DNA of 64,000 nt. Origin: Mesorhizobium alhagi CCNWXJ12-2. GTDB lineage: Bacteria > Pseudomonadota > Alphaproteobacteria > Rhizobiales > Rhizobiaceae. Within the stretch, counting starts at the first letter, position 1, and the number at the start of each line of letters is the position of its first letter. The notes under the pieces were generated by a model. It saw nothing but the letters and a program-made list of their open reading frames with translations. It ran no database searches and was not told the DNA's origin. The position numbers and the translations under genes are program-made. Of this stretch, positions 17,533 to 26,408 are shown one piece after another. The stretch is taken from NCBI RefSeq assembly GCF_000236565.1, contig NZ_AHAM01000149.1, forward strand, positions 1-64,000. Direction: 5' to 3'.

Positions 17533-18629
17533 GCCGCCTTCTCCGCGCCTTCGGCGTGGATCATGCCCTCGGTGAGGCACAGGATCGCCAGCGCCTGCCC
17601 GTAGCCGGTCGGCTGGAGCGGAATGTCGCGATAGTGCTGCAGGTCGTGGCCCATGCGCGTGCCATAGGAGACGTTGCCGAGCACGCCGTCGGCATCGATG
17701 TTGGCCATCACCGCTTCCAGCGCCTTCAGCCCCGCCGCGCGGCATCCTTTCGGTCCCACGCCGATGCGTGCCGCCTTGAGCAGCCCGTAGCCGAAGCCCG
17801 CGGTCGCCGACATTTCTTCGTAGGAAGTCGGGTCATCGAGCAGCGTGCGCCATGCCCCCGAAGGTGTCTGCAGCTCGAGCAGCGCCTCGATCTGCGCCTC
17901 CAGCACGCCGAGCAGATAGGCCTCCACCGGCTTGCCGATGCCGCCGATCTCGACGAGGTCGAGTATGCCGACCGTGATCCAGGCGTTTCCCCGCGCCCAC
18001 AAGGCGCGGGCGAAATTGTGCCGGCCGGCAAAGGTCCAGCCGTGGAACCACAGCCCCGAATGCGGGCCGGCGAGATAGCGCGCATGCACGAGAAACTGCC
18101 GCACCGCCTCGTCGACATAGTTCTGATTGCCGGCGGCGCGCCCGTAGGCGGCGAGAAACAGGCCCGCCATGAACAGCGTGTCGTCCCACAACTCGTCGTC
18201 GTTGATCTTGTCGGAGACGTTGTGCTGGAAGCCGCCCTCCGGCGTGCGAGGCATCTCGCGCATCAGCCTGTCGGCCCAGTCGGCCAGCGGCTTTTCCCAA
18301 CGCGGATCGCGCGTTTCACTCCACAGCAACGATAGCGCCAGCATCGGGGCGGTCGTGTTGATGTTCATCGGCGGCAGGCCGGCGGCTAGGTGGCGGGAAT
18401 ACCAGTCGTCGACCGTCTTCTTCAGCGCTTCGTCGCCGGTGTGCTGCCACAGCCGCACCAGCCCGTACAGCCCGACGCCTTGCGGCCATTCCCACGAATC
18501 GAAGCTGATATAGTCGCCCGCCGTACCGTCGAGATTTGGCTCGTCGAAGCGTCCATCATGGCGCAGCCGCGTAAAGCCATTGACCAGTAGCTCGAGCTGC
18601 GAACGCATCTGTGCTGCCGATGGCGCCAT
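17529..18629 (-). CDS. GH105 unsaturated rhamnogalacturonyl / glucuronyl hydrolase
   Basis: A 366-aa (alpha/alpha)6-barrel hydrolase of the YteR/GH105 type. NDDELWDDTLFMAGLF carries the catalytic aspartate (D149/D150), and WARGNAWITVGILDLVE is the conserved substrate-side motif. These enzymes hydrate the double bond of a non-reducing-end unsaturated uronic acid, freeing the sugar and giving 5-keto-4-deoxyuronate, the substrate of the next gene. GGAGGAGTT sits immediately before the ATG. No signal peptide, so it acts on imported disaccharides. First gene of the operon, divergent from the LacI regulator. Confidence 0.93.
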   Translation of the reverse strand: MAPSAAQMRSQLELLVNGFTRLRHDGRFDEPNLDGTAGDYISFDSWEWPQGVGLYGLVRLWQHTGDEALKKTVDDWYSRHLAAGLPPMNINTTAPMLALSLLWSETRDPRWEKPLADWADRLMREMPRTPEGGFQHNVSDKINDDELWDDTLFMAGLFLAAYGRAAGNQNYVDEAVRQFLVHARYLAGPHSGLWFHGWTFAGRHNFARALWARGNAWITVGILDLVEIGGIGKPVEAYLLGVLEAQIEALLELQTPSGAWRTLLDDPTSYEEMSATAGFGYGLLKAARIGVGPKGCRAAGLKALEAVMANIDADGVLGNVSYGTRMGHDLQHYRDIPLQPTGYGQALAILCLTEGMIHAEGAEKAA

Positions 18630-18683
18630 AACTCCTCCCAAAAGCCTGCGATGCCCGACCGGAAAGTTCCACAACGGTTTTTC

Positions 18684-18691
18684 TTGCGCAA
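18684..18691. promoter_or_regulatory. candidate LacI-family operator TTGCGCAA
   Basis: An 8-bp palindrome with a central CG, as in LacI/PurR-family sites, lies in the 110-bp divergent region between the GH105 operon and the LacI gene, 55 bp before the first and 49 bp before the second start codon. Binding of the neighbouring regulator is inferred. Confidence 0.4.
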
Positions 18692-18739
18692 TCTGAAAAT
18701 TTTTTGCACCTTGCAGTCCTCTTCGGGAGAACAGGCGCG

Positions 18740-19774
18740 ATGCTGAATAGCGGAAAGCGCGGTAGGCCGAGCCGTCGGGTGCGGCTGGAGGATATCGCGG
18801 CGCGCTGCCGGGTTTCGATCAGCACCGCCTCGCGCGCGCTTGCCGGTGGCAAGGGCGTGCGCGCCGACCTGCGCGAAAAGATCATCGAGACGGCCAAGAG
18901 CCTCAACTACAAGATCCCCACTTCGATTGCCGGCCGTAAGGTCTACCTTGCTGCCAGTAGCGCGGCGATGATCGACCACCTGCGCAGTCAGTTCACCTCC
19001 TATGTGCTCGAAGGGCTGAACGAGCGCGCCCGCACGCTCGGCGTAGAGCTCGTCACGCGTGCGATCGCCAGAGCAGACGAGGAGGTTGCGCTGCTCGAAG
19101 AAGCCGAAGCGGACGAAAGCGTCGCCGGGTGCCTGTTCCTCACGCTCGACGACGAGACCGTGCTCACGCTCACCAGCGGCTTCGGCAAGCCGATCGTGCT
19201 CGTCAATGGAGACGATCCGGCGATGCGACACTCCTCGGTAACGCCCTGCAACCGCTCCGCCGCGCGGCTCGCGGCCGAGCATCTGCTCGACCTCGGCCAC
19301 AAGCGCATTCTCTTCCTCATGCGCCGCGGTCGCCGCACCATCGAGCGTCGCTTCGAAGGCTGGCAGGACGCCCTGAAGGCGCGCGGCATCAACCCCGCTG
19401 CCGCAATCGAGGTGGAGGACTGGCTGCCCGAGCTTGCGGCGGAAGCGGTGGCGAGCCGCATCGCAACCCGCGGGCTCGATTTTACCGCCGTGCTTGCCGC
19501 TGGCGACAGTCTCGCCGTCGGCGCCATGATGGGCATCGAACGCGCGGGCTACCATGTCCCTGCCGACGTGTCTGTGATGGGCATGGACGACCTGCCGCAG
19601 GCGGCTTTCCAGAATCCGCCGCTCACCACCATGCACATTCCTATGCGCGAGATCGGAGCAGCCTCGCTCGACCTTTTGCTCGACGACCTCGGCGGCATGG
19701 ACCTGCCGCCCCGCCGCGTCGAGCTCGCCTGTCACATTGTAGAACGACAGTCGACCGGGCCGGCCCGCGCCTGA
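18740..19774 (+). CDS. LacI family transcriptional regulator of the uronate operon
   Basis: A 344-aa regulator. The N-terminal helix-turn-helix is RLEDIAARCRVSISTASRAL with the hinge region just after; the rest is the periplasmic-binding-protein-like sensor (ILFLMRRGRRTIERRFEGW, PADVSVMGMDDLPQA). I start at MLNSGKRGRPSRR behind GGGAG; the frame extends 12 codons upstream without a ribosome site. Divergence from the GH105-kduI-transport operon suggests it represses that operon until an unsaturated uronate or its keto product binds. Confidence 0.93.
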   Translation: MLNSGKRGRPSRRVRLEDIAARCRVSISTASRALAGGKGVRADLREKIIETAKSLNYKIPTSIAGRKVYLAASSAAMIDHLRSQFTSYVLEGLNERARTLGVELVTRAIARADEEVALLEEAEADESVAGCLFLTLDDETVLTLTSGFGKPIVLVNGDDPAMRHSSVTPCNRSAARLAAEHLLDLGHKRILFLMRRGRRTIERRFEGWQDALKARGINPAAAIEVEDWLPELAAEAVASRIATRGLDFTAVLAAGDSLAVGAMMGIERAGYHVPADVSVMGMDDLPQAAFQNPPLTTMHIPMREIGAASLDLLLDDLGGMDLPPRRVELACHIVERQSTGPARA

Positions 19775-19788
19775 TCGAGGTTCGGCGC

Positions 19789-20334
19789 TCACGTCTCCAG
19801 CCGGTCGGGCCGAGAAAACCCGTCAAAGCGGCCATATTCGCCGCGCGCGAAAAGCAGCGGCTCCCCGTCGCGCAGAGTCGCCGCCGTCACCTGCCCTAGC
19901 ATGATCAGATGGTCGCCGCCGTCATGCGCAGCCACCCGGCTGCATTCGAAGCGCGACAGGCACTCCGCGAGCAGCGGCACGCCGGCCTCGTTTTCGCCGA
20001 AGGCAAGCCCTGCAAACGCATCGCCCGACCGTGCGAAGCGCCGGCCGAGGTCGAGCTGCTCGGCGCCGAGCACGTGGACGGCGAAGTTCTCGCAATCGGC
20101 GAACGCGTCGAAGCGCTTGGAATGGCGGCCGATCGACCAGAGCACGATGGGCGGATCGAGCGAGACGGACGCGAAGCTGTTGGCGGTGATGCCTACCGGC
20201 CCGGCTTGTGTGACGGTGGTGATGATGGTGACGCCGGTGGCAAATCGGCCTAGCGCGTCACGGAACTCGCGCTTCCTTTCCGGACCGGGGACGAAGCTTT
20301 TCATAGGCATGGCGCGATCGGCAAAGTGGTACAT
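19789..20334 (-). CDS. flavin reductase (NADH:FMN oxidoreductase component)
   Basis: A 181-aa protein of the HpaC/DIM6-NTAB flavin-reductase domain family: FRDALGRFATGVTIITT, then GITANSFASVSLDPPIVLWSI are the FMN-binding blocks. It should supply reduced FMN to the flavin-dependent monooxygenase encoded 64 bp upstream on the same strand. The start MYHFADRAMPMKS is supported by GGAG eight bases upstream; later methionines (20310, 20304) are possible. It converges with the LacI gene with only 14 bp between stops. Confidence 0.9.
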   Translation of the reverse strand: MYHFADRAMPMKSFVPGPERKREFRDALGRFATGVTIITTVTQAGPVGITANSFASVSLDPPIVLWSIGRHSKRFDAFADCENFAVHVLGAEQLDLGRRFARSGDAFAGLAFGENEAGVPLLAECLSRFECSRVAAHDGGDHLIMLGQVTAATLRDGEPLLFARGEYGRFDGFSRPDRLET

Positions 20335-20398
20335 CAGGCTGTCTCCTGTCCAGGCATGGCAACACGGAACTCGATGTGGCCAGCCCGACCCCGTTGCA

Positions 20399-21556
20399 TC
20401 AGCGACGCTCCCCTGTGCCGAGGGGTGTCGCCGGGGTGCTGGCGGGCACCCTGCCATATACATGCGGAAGCGAGCAGGTTTTCAGCTCCGGCAGCACGCG
20501 CTTGCCGAAGGAAAGGCATTCGTCGATATGCGGATAGCCGGAGAAGATGAAGGCGCGGATGCCCATCTTCTTGTATTCCTCGATCTTGGAAAGGACCTGG
20601 TCGGCCGAGCCCACGATTGCGGCCCCGCAACCCGAGCGCGCGCGGCCGACGCCGGTCCACAGATGCCGCTCGACATAGCCTTCCTCGTCGGCGAGGTCGC
20701 GGTTCTTCGCCTGGTGCGCCACGCCGAGGGAAGTGGAATCGAGCGCCCGCTCGCGGATCGCCCTGCCCTTCTCGTCGTCGAGTTTCGACACGAGTTCGCG
20801 GGCATATTCGCGCGCCTCTGCTTCGGTGTCGCGCACGATCATGTGCACGCGCAGTCCGTAGTCGAGCGTGCGTCCATGGGCGGCGGCGCGCTCGTTGACG
20901 TCGCGCATGCGCTGCGCCAGCATTTCCTTGGTCTCCGGCCACATCAGGTAGACGTCGCATTGCGCGCCGCAGAGCTCCAGCGCGTCCGGCGAGTAGCCGC
21001 CGAAATAGAGCAGCGGTCCGCCGTTCTGCTGGTAGGGTTTCGCCGGATCGGCCGACACTTTCTTGAACTGGTAAATCTCGCCCTGGTGGTCGATCTCGTC
21101 CCGCGTCCAGGCCTGGCGCAGGATCTCCACCACCTCGTGCGAGCGGCGGTAGCGGAACGTACTGTCCGCGGTCTCGCCCGGAAAGTCGGAAGAGATGATG
21201 TTGATCGTCAACCGGCCCTTCAGCATGTGGTCGAGTGTGGCCACAGTGCGCGCCAGCATGATCGGCTGCATCTCACCGCAGCGAACCGCCGCCAGCAGGT
21301 TGATCTTCGAAGTGATCGGCGCACAGCCCGCCACGAAGGACAGCGTGTCCTGCCCCACCTGATAGGAGGACGGGCACAGGACGTTGCGGAAGCCCATCTC
21401 CTCCGCCGTCTTTACGATGTCGGAACAGTGCTCCCAGCTCGAGCGCAGGCTGCCGTCAGGCACACCGAGATAGCGGAAATCGTCGGAGCAGAGCGCAGAG
21501 AACCACGCGACTTCGGCTGCGTCCAGATCGGCGGACGTAATAGGCACGACCGTCAT
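20399..21556 (-). CDS. LLM-class FMN-dependent monooxygenase, SsuD (alkanesulfonate monooxygenase)-like
   Basis: A 385-aa bacterial-luciferase-fold enzyme, close to the 381 aa of E. coli SsuD. Shared blocks include PPLYFGG-type [24 protein letters not shown]-type [24 protein letters not shown]-type [19 protein letters not shown] and LSGYPHLEE-type [11 protein letters not shown]. Such two-component enzymes use FMNH2 and O2 to cleave C-S bonds of sulfonates, or oxidise sulfones and other substrates. GAGG lies six bases before the chosen ATG. Substrate is not readable; there is no sulfonate ABC importer beside it. Divergent from a GntR regulator. Confidence 0.9.
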   Translation of the reverse strand: MTVVPITSADLDAAEVAWFSALCSDDFRYLGVPDGSLRSSWEHCSDIVKTAEEMGFRNVLCPSSYQVGQDTLSFVAGCAPITSKINLLAAVRCGEMQPIMLARTVATLDHMLKGRLTINIISSDFPGETADSTFRYRRSHEVVEILRQAWTRDEIDHQGEIYQFKKVSADPAKPYQQNGGPLLYFGGYSPDALELCGAQCDVYLMWPETKEMLAQRMRDVNERAAAHGRTLDYGLRVHMIVRDTEAEAREYARELVSKLDDEKGRAIRERALDSTSLGVAHQAKNRDLADEEGYVERHLWTGVGRARSGCGAAIVGSADQVLSKIEEYKKMGIRAFIFSGYPHIDECLSFGKRVLPELKTCSLPHVYGRVPASTPATPLGTGERR

Positions 21557-21620
21557 GCTTGACCTCATGCTGCAGCGGTTGGAGGCGGCTGCACTTTTCG
21601 CTTGAATAACATCTGCGTTG

Positions 21621-21643
21621 GTGTAGATCAATAGTGTATCAAT
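21621..21643. promoter_or_regulatory. candidate GntR operator, paired GTGTA(GA)TCAAT repeats
   Basis: GTGTAGATCAAT (21621-21632) and GTGTATCAAT (21634-21643) form two near-identical direct repeats in the 106-bp divergent region between the monooxygenase and the GntR gene. The role as an operator is inferred from position. Confidence 0.3.
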
Positions 21644-21662
21644 TTTCCTTCGTGCCAGGACC

Positions 21663-22364
21663 GTGACAGCCCGCTATTCGCTTCCCATGCATCAGCAGAT
21701 CAGCGAAATGCTGATCCGTGAGATCGCGGCCGGCCGCATGATAGATGGCGAGAAGCTGCCGCCGGAGCGCGAGATGGCAACCAGCCTCAGTATCGCGGTG
21801 GGCACGTTGCGCAAGGCGCTCGCAGACCTCGACCGCAAGGGCCTGCTGGAGCGCATCCAGGGCTCCGGCAATTACGTCCGCGCGAAGCCGAACGTCGACA
21901 GCATCTACTCCATGTTCCGGCTGGAGCTCATCGAGGGCGGTGGACTGCCGACAGCGCGGGTGCTCTCGGTCGACCGGCTGCCGAAGACCGCCGACATGCC
22001 GCAATTCGGATCGAACGCCGAAGGCCACCGCATCCGCCGGCTGCGCAGCCTCGGCGGCAAGCCGGCGGCCATTGAGGAGATATGGCTCGACGGCTCCTAT
22101 GCGAACATTATCGCCCCGGAGGATCTGTCGGACTCGCTCTATCTTTACTATCGCAAGGCGCTTGGTTTCTGGATCGCCCGCGCGGAGGATCGCGTCAGCG
22201 TCGGCGAGGTGCCCGGCTGGGCGCCGCGCGAATTCGGCCGGCCGGCCGGTGCGGCCGCCGGCTTCATCGAGCGCATCGGCTGGACGCAGGACGGGACGAG
22301 TGCGGAGTTCTCCCGCACCTGGTTTGATCACACGATCGCGCGCTACGTCGCGCGGCTAAGATAG
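21663..22364 (+). CDS. GntR family regulator with UTRA ligand domain
   Basis: A 233-aa regulator starting at GTG. The winged helix has [32 protein letters not shown], a textbook GntR recognition helix, and the C-terminal 150 residues are the UTRA/HutC sensing fold ([19 protein letters not shown]). It sits between the divergent monooxygenase pair and the dehydrogenase 8 bp downstream, and probably controls both. Confidence 0.9.
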   Translation: MTARYSLPMHQQISEMLIREIAAGRMIDGEKLPPEREMATSLSIAVGTLRKALADLDRKGLLERIQGSGNYVRAKPNVDSIYSMFRLELIEGGGLPTARVLSVDRLPKTADMPQFGSNAEGHRIRRLRSLGGKPAAIEEIWLDGSYANIIAPEDLSDSLYLYYRKALGFWIARAEDRVSVGEVPGWAPREFGRPAGAAAGFIERIGWTQDGTSAEFSRTWFDHTIARYVARLR

Positions 22365-22372
22365 GGACCCGC

Positions 22373-23497
22373 ATGAACAAGCCCGTTATGTATGGCGTCA
22401 TCGGCTGCGGCATGATGGGCCAGGAGCATCTGAGAAACATCGCATTGCTGCCCGATGCCGGCGTTGCGGCGATCTTCGAGCCCGACCCCGAGATGCGCAG
22501 AATCGCCGGAACCCTCGCGCCGGGGGCCGCTCTTGTCGACGCCGCCGCCGAGGTCATATCGCATCCGGCCATCGACTGCCTGCTGATAGCCAGCCCCAAT
22601 CATTGTCATTTCGAACAGTTGCGCGAGGTCGCCGCAACGCGCGCCCTCCCGGTCCTGGTCGAAAAGCCGCTTTTCATCGACGCCGCCGAGGCCAGCGCGG
22701 TGAAAGCCTTCGCGCAAACCTATCCGGCGCCGATTTGGGTGGCGATGGAGTATCGCTACATGCCGCCAGTGGCCCGCTTCATCCGCGAGGCGCAGGCGGT
22801 GACCGGCGGCATCCGAATGCTGACCATCCGCGAGCACCGCTATCCCTTCCTCGACAAGATCGGCGCCTGGAACCGCTTCAACCGGACTTCCGGCGGCACT
22901 TTCGTGGAAAAATGCTGCCATTTCTTCGATCTGATGCGGCTCATTTTGAAGTCGGAGCCGGTGCGCGTCATGGCCTCGGCGGGCCAGGCGGTGAACCATC
23001 TCCACGAAAACTATGGCGGAGAGACTCCCGACATCTGGGACAACGGCTATGTGCTGGTCGATTTCGCCAGCGGTGCGCGCGCCATGCTGGAGCTCTGCAT
23101 GTTCGCCGATGGCAGCCGCTACCAGGAGGAAATCATTGCAGTCGGGGAAAAGGGCAAGATCGAATGCCTTGTTCCCGGGCCGAGCCGCTTCTGGCCGGAG
23201 AACCTGGGGCCGCTGCCCACGCCGCAACTGATCGCCACCCCGCGCCGGCCCGAAAGCCCTTACACCATCGAGCTGCCGGTCGATCCAACCCTGCTTGCCG
23301 CCGGCGATCACAACGGCTCGACCTTTTTCCAGCACAAGCGTTTCTGCGCGGCCATACGCGGAGAGGGCCCGATCGAGGTCACGGCCGACGATGGCTGGCG
23401 GGCCGTGGTCATGGGTATGGCGGCACAGCGCTCCGCACACGAGGGAATGGCCATCGCCGAGCCGCTGGCGCTCGGATGTGATTCACTGCCCCGTTGA
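22373..23497 (+). CDS. Gfo/Idh/MocA family NAD(P)-dependent oxidoreductase
   Basis: A 374-aa dehydrogenase. The Rossmann motif GVIGCGMMGQEH opens the protein, LVEKPLF is the conserved EKP lysine loop (about 100-106), and GGTFVEKCCHFFDLMRL carries the catalytic histidine region. Family members oxidise or reduce hydroxyl groups of sugars and inositols. It forms an operon with the GntR gene and may process the aldehyde or sugar made by the divergent monooxygenase; that link is inference. Confidence 0.9.
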   Translation: MNKPVMYGVIGCGMMGQEHLRNIALLPDAGVAAIFEPDPEMRRIAGTLAPGAALVDAAAEVISHPAIDCLLIASPNHCHFEQLREVAATRALPVLVEKPLFIDAAEASAVKAFAQTYPAPIWVAMEYRYMPPVARFIREAQAVTGGIRMLTIREHRYPFLDKIGAWNRFNRTSGGTFVEKCCHFFDLMRLILKSEPVRVMASAGQAVNHLHENYGGETPDIWDNGYVLVDFASGARAMLELCMFADGSRYQEEIIAVGEKGKIECLVPGPSRFWPENLGPLPTPQLIATPRRPESPYTIELPVDPTLLAAGDHNGSTFFQHKRFCAAIRGEGPIEVTADDGWRAVVMGMAAQRSAHEGMAIAEPLALGCDSLPR

Positions 23498-23704
23498 TTG
23501 ACTGCCGTAAATGCGCTCAAGGGGGTCAATTCTTCCGGTTCCCGAACAGGAAGGTTGCGCCATGAGCGGCTGTTCCTTTTGTAATTTTGAAGGTCAGGAT
23601 TGACCGGAAAAGCGGTCACACAATCTTCTGGGCACTGTCAGCTGGGCGGACGGCTATGGCTCCGCCTGCGTTAGTCCGGCATTTTCGACTTTTCGCAGAT
23701 GCCA

Positions 23705-24373
23705 TCAGGATTTTAGAATTAGCAGATCCAAGTATTCGCCCACTGCTGCCAGCAATGACGCTCGGCTCGCTACGTTCAGCTTGGAATATATGCTATTCAG
23801 GTGAATCTTGGCGGTGCCTTCTGCTATCCCGAGGCTTCGTGCGATCTCCTTGTTGGACAGGCCGCGGCTAGCCAGCGCCACGATCTCCCGCTCCCGATGC
23901 GTGAGCAGCCGGAATAGATCGCAGGCCCGATTGCGTCGTTCGGTCTCCCGGTCAATGGCTACTGCGACCGTATATGAGGGGAGCCATCGCCGGCCAGAGG
24001 CCACTTCGCGCAGGCAATCCACGAGCGTGTCGGGTGCGGCATTTTTCATAACGAGACCATCAACGCCGCCGAATACGGCACTCACGATATCCGCGTCCCC
24101 GATGTCGGCTGTCAGAAGCACGACGCGCGTCGGCAGACCGGCCGCTTTGGTTTCCATCAATATGTCGAGCCCGCTCATCTCTGGCATGTTCTGGTCCACG
24201 ACAGCGATGGCAGGTCTGTATTTTCGGATCTGCTCAAACGCGGTGAGTCCATCGGTGCAAGTGGCAAGGACCTCCAGGTTCGGATCGCCTCGTATCAAAT
24301 CCGACAAGCCGCGCAGAATAAGTGGATGATCATCGGCGACTAATATTGTCGTAGGCGTGGGGCAGAGGCTCAT
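23705..24373 (-). CDS. NarL/FixJ (LuxR-type) response regulator
   Basis: A 222-aa protein. Receiver domain: acidic pair D14/D15 (VADDHP), phospho-acceptor D60 (AVVDQNMPE), Thr in LLTADIGD and Lys in LVMKNAA. The C-terminal LuxR helix-turn-helix is LTHREREIVALASRGLSNKEIA through IYSKLNVASRASL. The ATG overlaps the stop of the sensor kinase by 4 bp, so the pair is co-translated. Likely output includes the divergent secreted-protein and type I secretion genes. Confidence 0.94.
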   Translation of the reverse strand: MSLCPTPTTILVADDHPLILRGLSDLIRGDPNLEVLATCTDGLTAFEQIRKYRPAIAVVDQNMPEMSGLDILMETKAAGLPTRVVLLTADIGDADIVSAVFGGVDGLVMKNAAPDTLVDCLREVASGRRWLPSYTVAVAIDRETERRNRACDLFRLLTHREREIVALASRGLSNKEIARSLGIAEGTAKIHLNSIYSKLNVASRASLLAAVGEYLDLLILKS

Positions 24374-26115
24374 TTGAGCGGGACCGTTAAATTGATGTCC
24401 AGACCGTCCGGCGAGCTGAAGAAATTCATCACCGCGCCAAGGTCTCTGGCTCTGCGCCTTAGGGAAGCAGAACCGAGGTTTTGCCCGAACACGATTTCGT
24501 GGGGAGCGGCGCCGGACCACCCGGGAAGGCCGCTGCCATTGTCCCGCAGGGCGACGGACAACGCCTTTTCAGACGCAACCACGTCTAGTTGAAATCTCGT
24601 TGCTCCCCCATGCCGAACCCCGTTGGCAACTGCCTCGGCTATGAACAGCGACAGGCCCTCGGCGGTTTCCCTCCTGGCGAGGAGGCCGGCCGGATATACA
24701 GACTGCGATATCTTGCAGTTCCACTGCGCCTCCATTTCTTTCAACACTTTCGCCACGGTGGCTTCGACAAGCGCGTCCACTGCATGTCGGCGGTCGTCGC
24801 CGCGAGCTTCGGAGACGAAATGGCGAAGCCGGTTCTGCTGTTCCGCTATCGAGTTCCTGATCTCGACGACTTGGCGGCTTTCGGTCAGGGAAAGTCCCTG
24901 CTCCAGGGCTTTCAGCTGCAGCCCGATCGCCGCCAAGGATTGCAGCAGGCTGTCGTGAATATCCCTTGCAAGCTTGCTCCTGCCTTCCCGCACCGCCGCC
25001 TCCACCAGCTTCGCCCTGAGATAGTGATGCTCTATCTCCGCGCCGATCCGGAGCGCCGCGATGGCGGCCAACGGCAACAGATCGTCCCCGAGATGCCTTT
25101 CTCCGACAAGAAAGAGCCAACCGCTGTGGGACGCGCCGTCGAAGGGAGCCATGGCCGAATGCAATATCTCGTGGTCGGTCAGGATCTGGTTCGGAATCTC
25201 GTTATGGACGCCGACCCGGGGGGCTGCACGCACGCGCGATTTGACCTTGCCGGGAGCAGGGTCGACCGCTTCGGCGTCAACCGCATCTTCCATGGAATAT
25301 CGGGTGGAGCCGCCCACGAACTCCGCGATATACCGATGCGGTTCATAGTGATCCTCCCAGACGACCAGAACACGCGGGACATTGGTCGTTTCAGACAGGT
25401 GGGCGAATATCGGATCAAGGTCCGGAAACCGCTCGTCCGTAGTGGTTCCAGCAGGCCACGCCGCCAACCGCGCATAGCGGAGGCGCTCTCGCTCCAGGAT
25501 CGCCACAAAATACAGGAAAAGGACGCCCGCCACGATGAGATAGGCACTGCGCAGAATGGTCCTGGTTGTGTCCTCGCCGTGCTCGATATCCGCTGTCGCA
25601 GCAAGAACACCGTAGATGACCACGATCAGGATCGCGGTCGCAATCACACCATGCCAGCTCCACCGCAGGGTCGCCGAGAAAAGAGCGAAAGTGAAGAACA
25701 CGAAGAACGGGCTGGTCGGCCCTTCCGTCAAGTAAATGAGGACGCTGAAAACGGCGATGTCCACCGCGTGGACCACTAACGCAGCAATCCCGCCAGGCGA
25801 AACCCGCATTGTCTGCAGCGCCAGCGCACCGGCATAGAGCACATAGGCGGTCAGAAAGTAATAGGCGAGTTCGCTGCTTCGAGCCGGCTGTGACGGGTCG
25901 GCATAGATCGCCAAAAGTGCGAACACGGAGAGCGCAAAGCGCGAAATGGCCACCATCTGCCACGGCCGGACATCGCGAAACCGGTTGCCCACATGGACAA
26001 TGGCTCGCGCCGTCCCGAGCCGGAGAATCCGTCCCTCTCGCCGATCGTATGTCAGCTGCCCTGCTCCCACTACCCGGCAAGAGCATAGCGCGTTTCGACG
26101 ACGGGTTAGAAGCAT
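24370..26115 (-). CDS. NarX/DesK-type sensor histidine kinase
   Basis: A membrane sensor of up to 581 aa. About five to six hydrophobic segments lie between residues 55 and 210 (for example SPFFVFFTFALFSATL), followed by a GAF-like cytoplasmic region and the HisKA_3 dimer helix KLARDIHDSLLQSLAAIGLQ with phospho-acceptor H387. The ATPase region has IAEAVANGVRHGG (N box) and DNGSGLPG (G1 box). The exact start is uncertain: the ATG at 26115 is the furthest upstream, and an internal start nearer the first helix is possible. Partner of the adjacent response regulator. Confidence 0.88.
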   Translation of the reverse strand: MLLTRRRNALCSCRVVGAGQLTYDRREGRILRLGTARAIVHVGNRFRDVRPWQMVAISRFALSVFALLAIYADPSQPARSSELAYYFLTAYVLYAGALALQTMRVSPGGIAALVVHAVDIAVFSVLIYLTEGPTSPFFVFFTFALFSATLRWSWHGVIATAILIVVIYGVLAATADIEHGEDTTRTILRSAYLIVAGVLFLYFVAILERERLRYARLAAWPAGTTTDERFPDLDPIFAHLSETTNVPRVLVVWEDHYEPHRYIAEFVGGSTRYSMEDAVDAEAVDPAPGKVKSRVRAAPRVGVHNEIPNQILTDHEILHSAMAPFDGASHSGWLFLVGERHLGDDLLPLAAIAALRIGAEIEHHYLRAKLVEAAVREGRSKLARDIHDSLLQSLAAIGLQLKALEQGLSLTESRQVVEIRNSIAEQQNRLRHFVSEARGDDRRHAVDALVEATVAKVLKEMEAQWNCKISQSVYPAGLLARRETAEGLSLFIAEAVANGVRHGGATRFQLDVVASEKALSVALRDNGSGLPGWSGAAPHEIVFGQNLGSASLRRRARDLGAVMNFFSSPDGLDINLTVPLK

Positions 26116-26279
26116 TTCCTAATATTTGGTTAAGAATACTGGCGCATGGGGCGTTTTTACCTGGAGCGAAAGCGCTGGAACGGTCGCAGAAACCTGCAAG
26201 TCCCAAAAACAGTGGCTTCACAGTCCCACGCCGCTCGGGCTCGCCCGCTGGTTCCCGTAGTTAAGGTAAACAAAGGATG

Positions 26280-26295
26280 TATATCCTCGGATATA
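26280..26295. promoter_or_regulatory. candidate operator, dyad TATATCC-TC-GGATATA
   Basis: A perfect 7+2+7 inverted repeat in the 293-bp gap between the divergent two-component genes and the secreted-protein gene. It lies 113 bp before the latter. NarL-type regulators bind dyads of this size, so the adjacent response regulator is a fair candidate ligand, by position only. A second small hairpin (GCTCGC/GCGAGC, 26302-26319) follows. Confidence 0.4.
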
Positions 26296-26408
26296 TAGAC
26301 GGCTCGCTGCATTGCGAGCATGGATATGGCAAGCAGCCATCATGGTTTGTTTTGTGCTGCGGGGATCGAGCCTTGATGGCTCACAAATGGGGTAGGGAGT
26401 AAATTCAA

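Noticed and set aside
19901-21562. A 553-aa plus-strand frame opposite the monooxygenase and flavin reductase
   Set aside because: Shadow of two well-supported minus-strand genes.
9734-23497. A sulfoquinovose (smo-type) catabolic cluster
   Set aside because: A monooxygenase, flavin reductase, oxidoreductase and sugar importer are near each other, but the importer operon contains GH105 and KduI and is separated by its own LacI regulator; no sulfoquinovosidase was recognised.
23521-23622. 13-codon frame MSGCSFCNFEGQD and a GGGGTCAATT stretch after the Gfo/Idh gene
   Set aside because: Has a weak ribosome site and a CxxC pair, but is too short and isolated to support; the IS-like stretch could not be confirmed.
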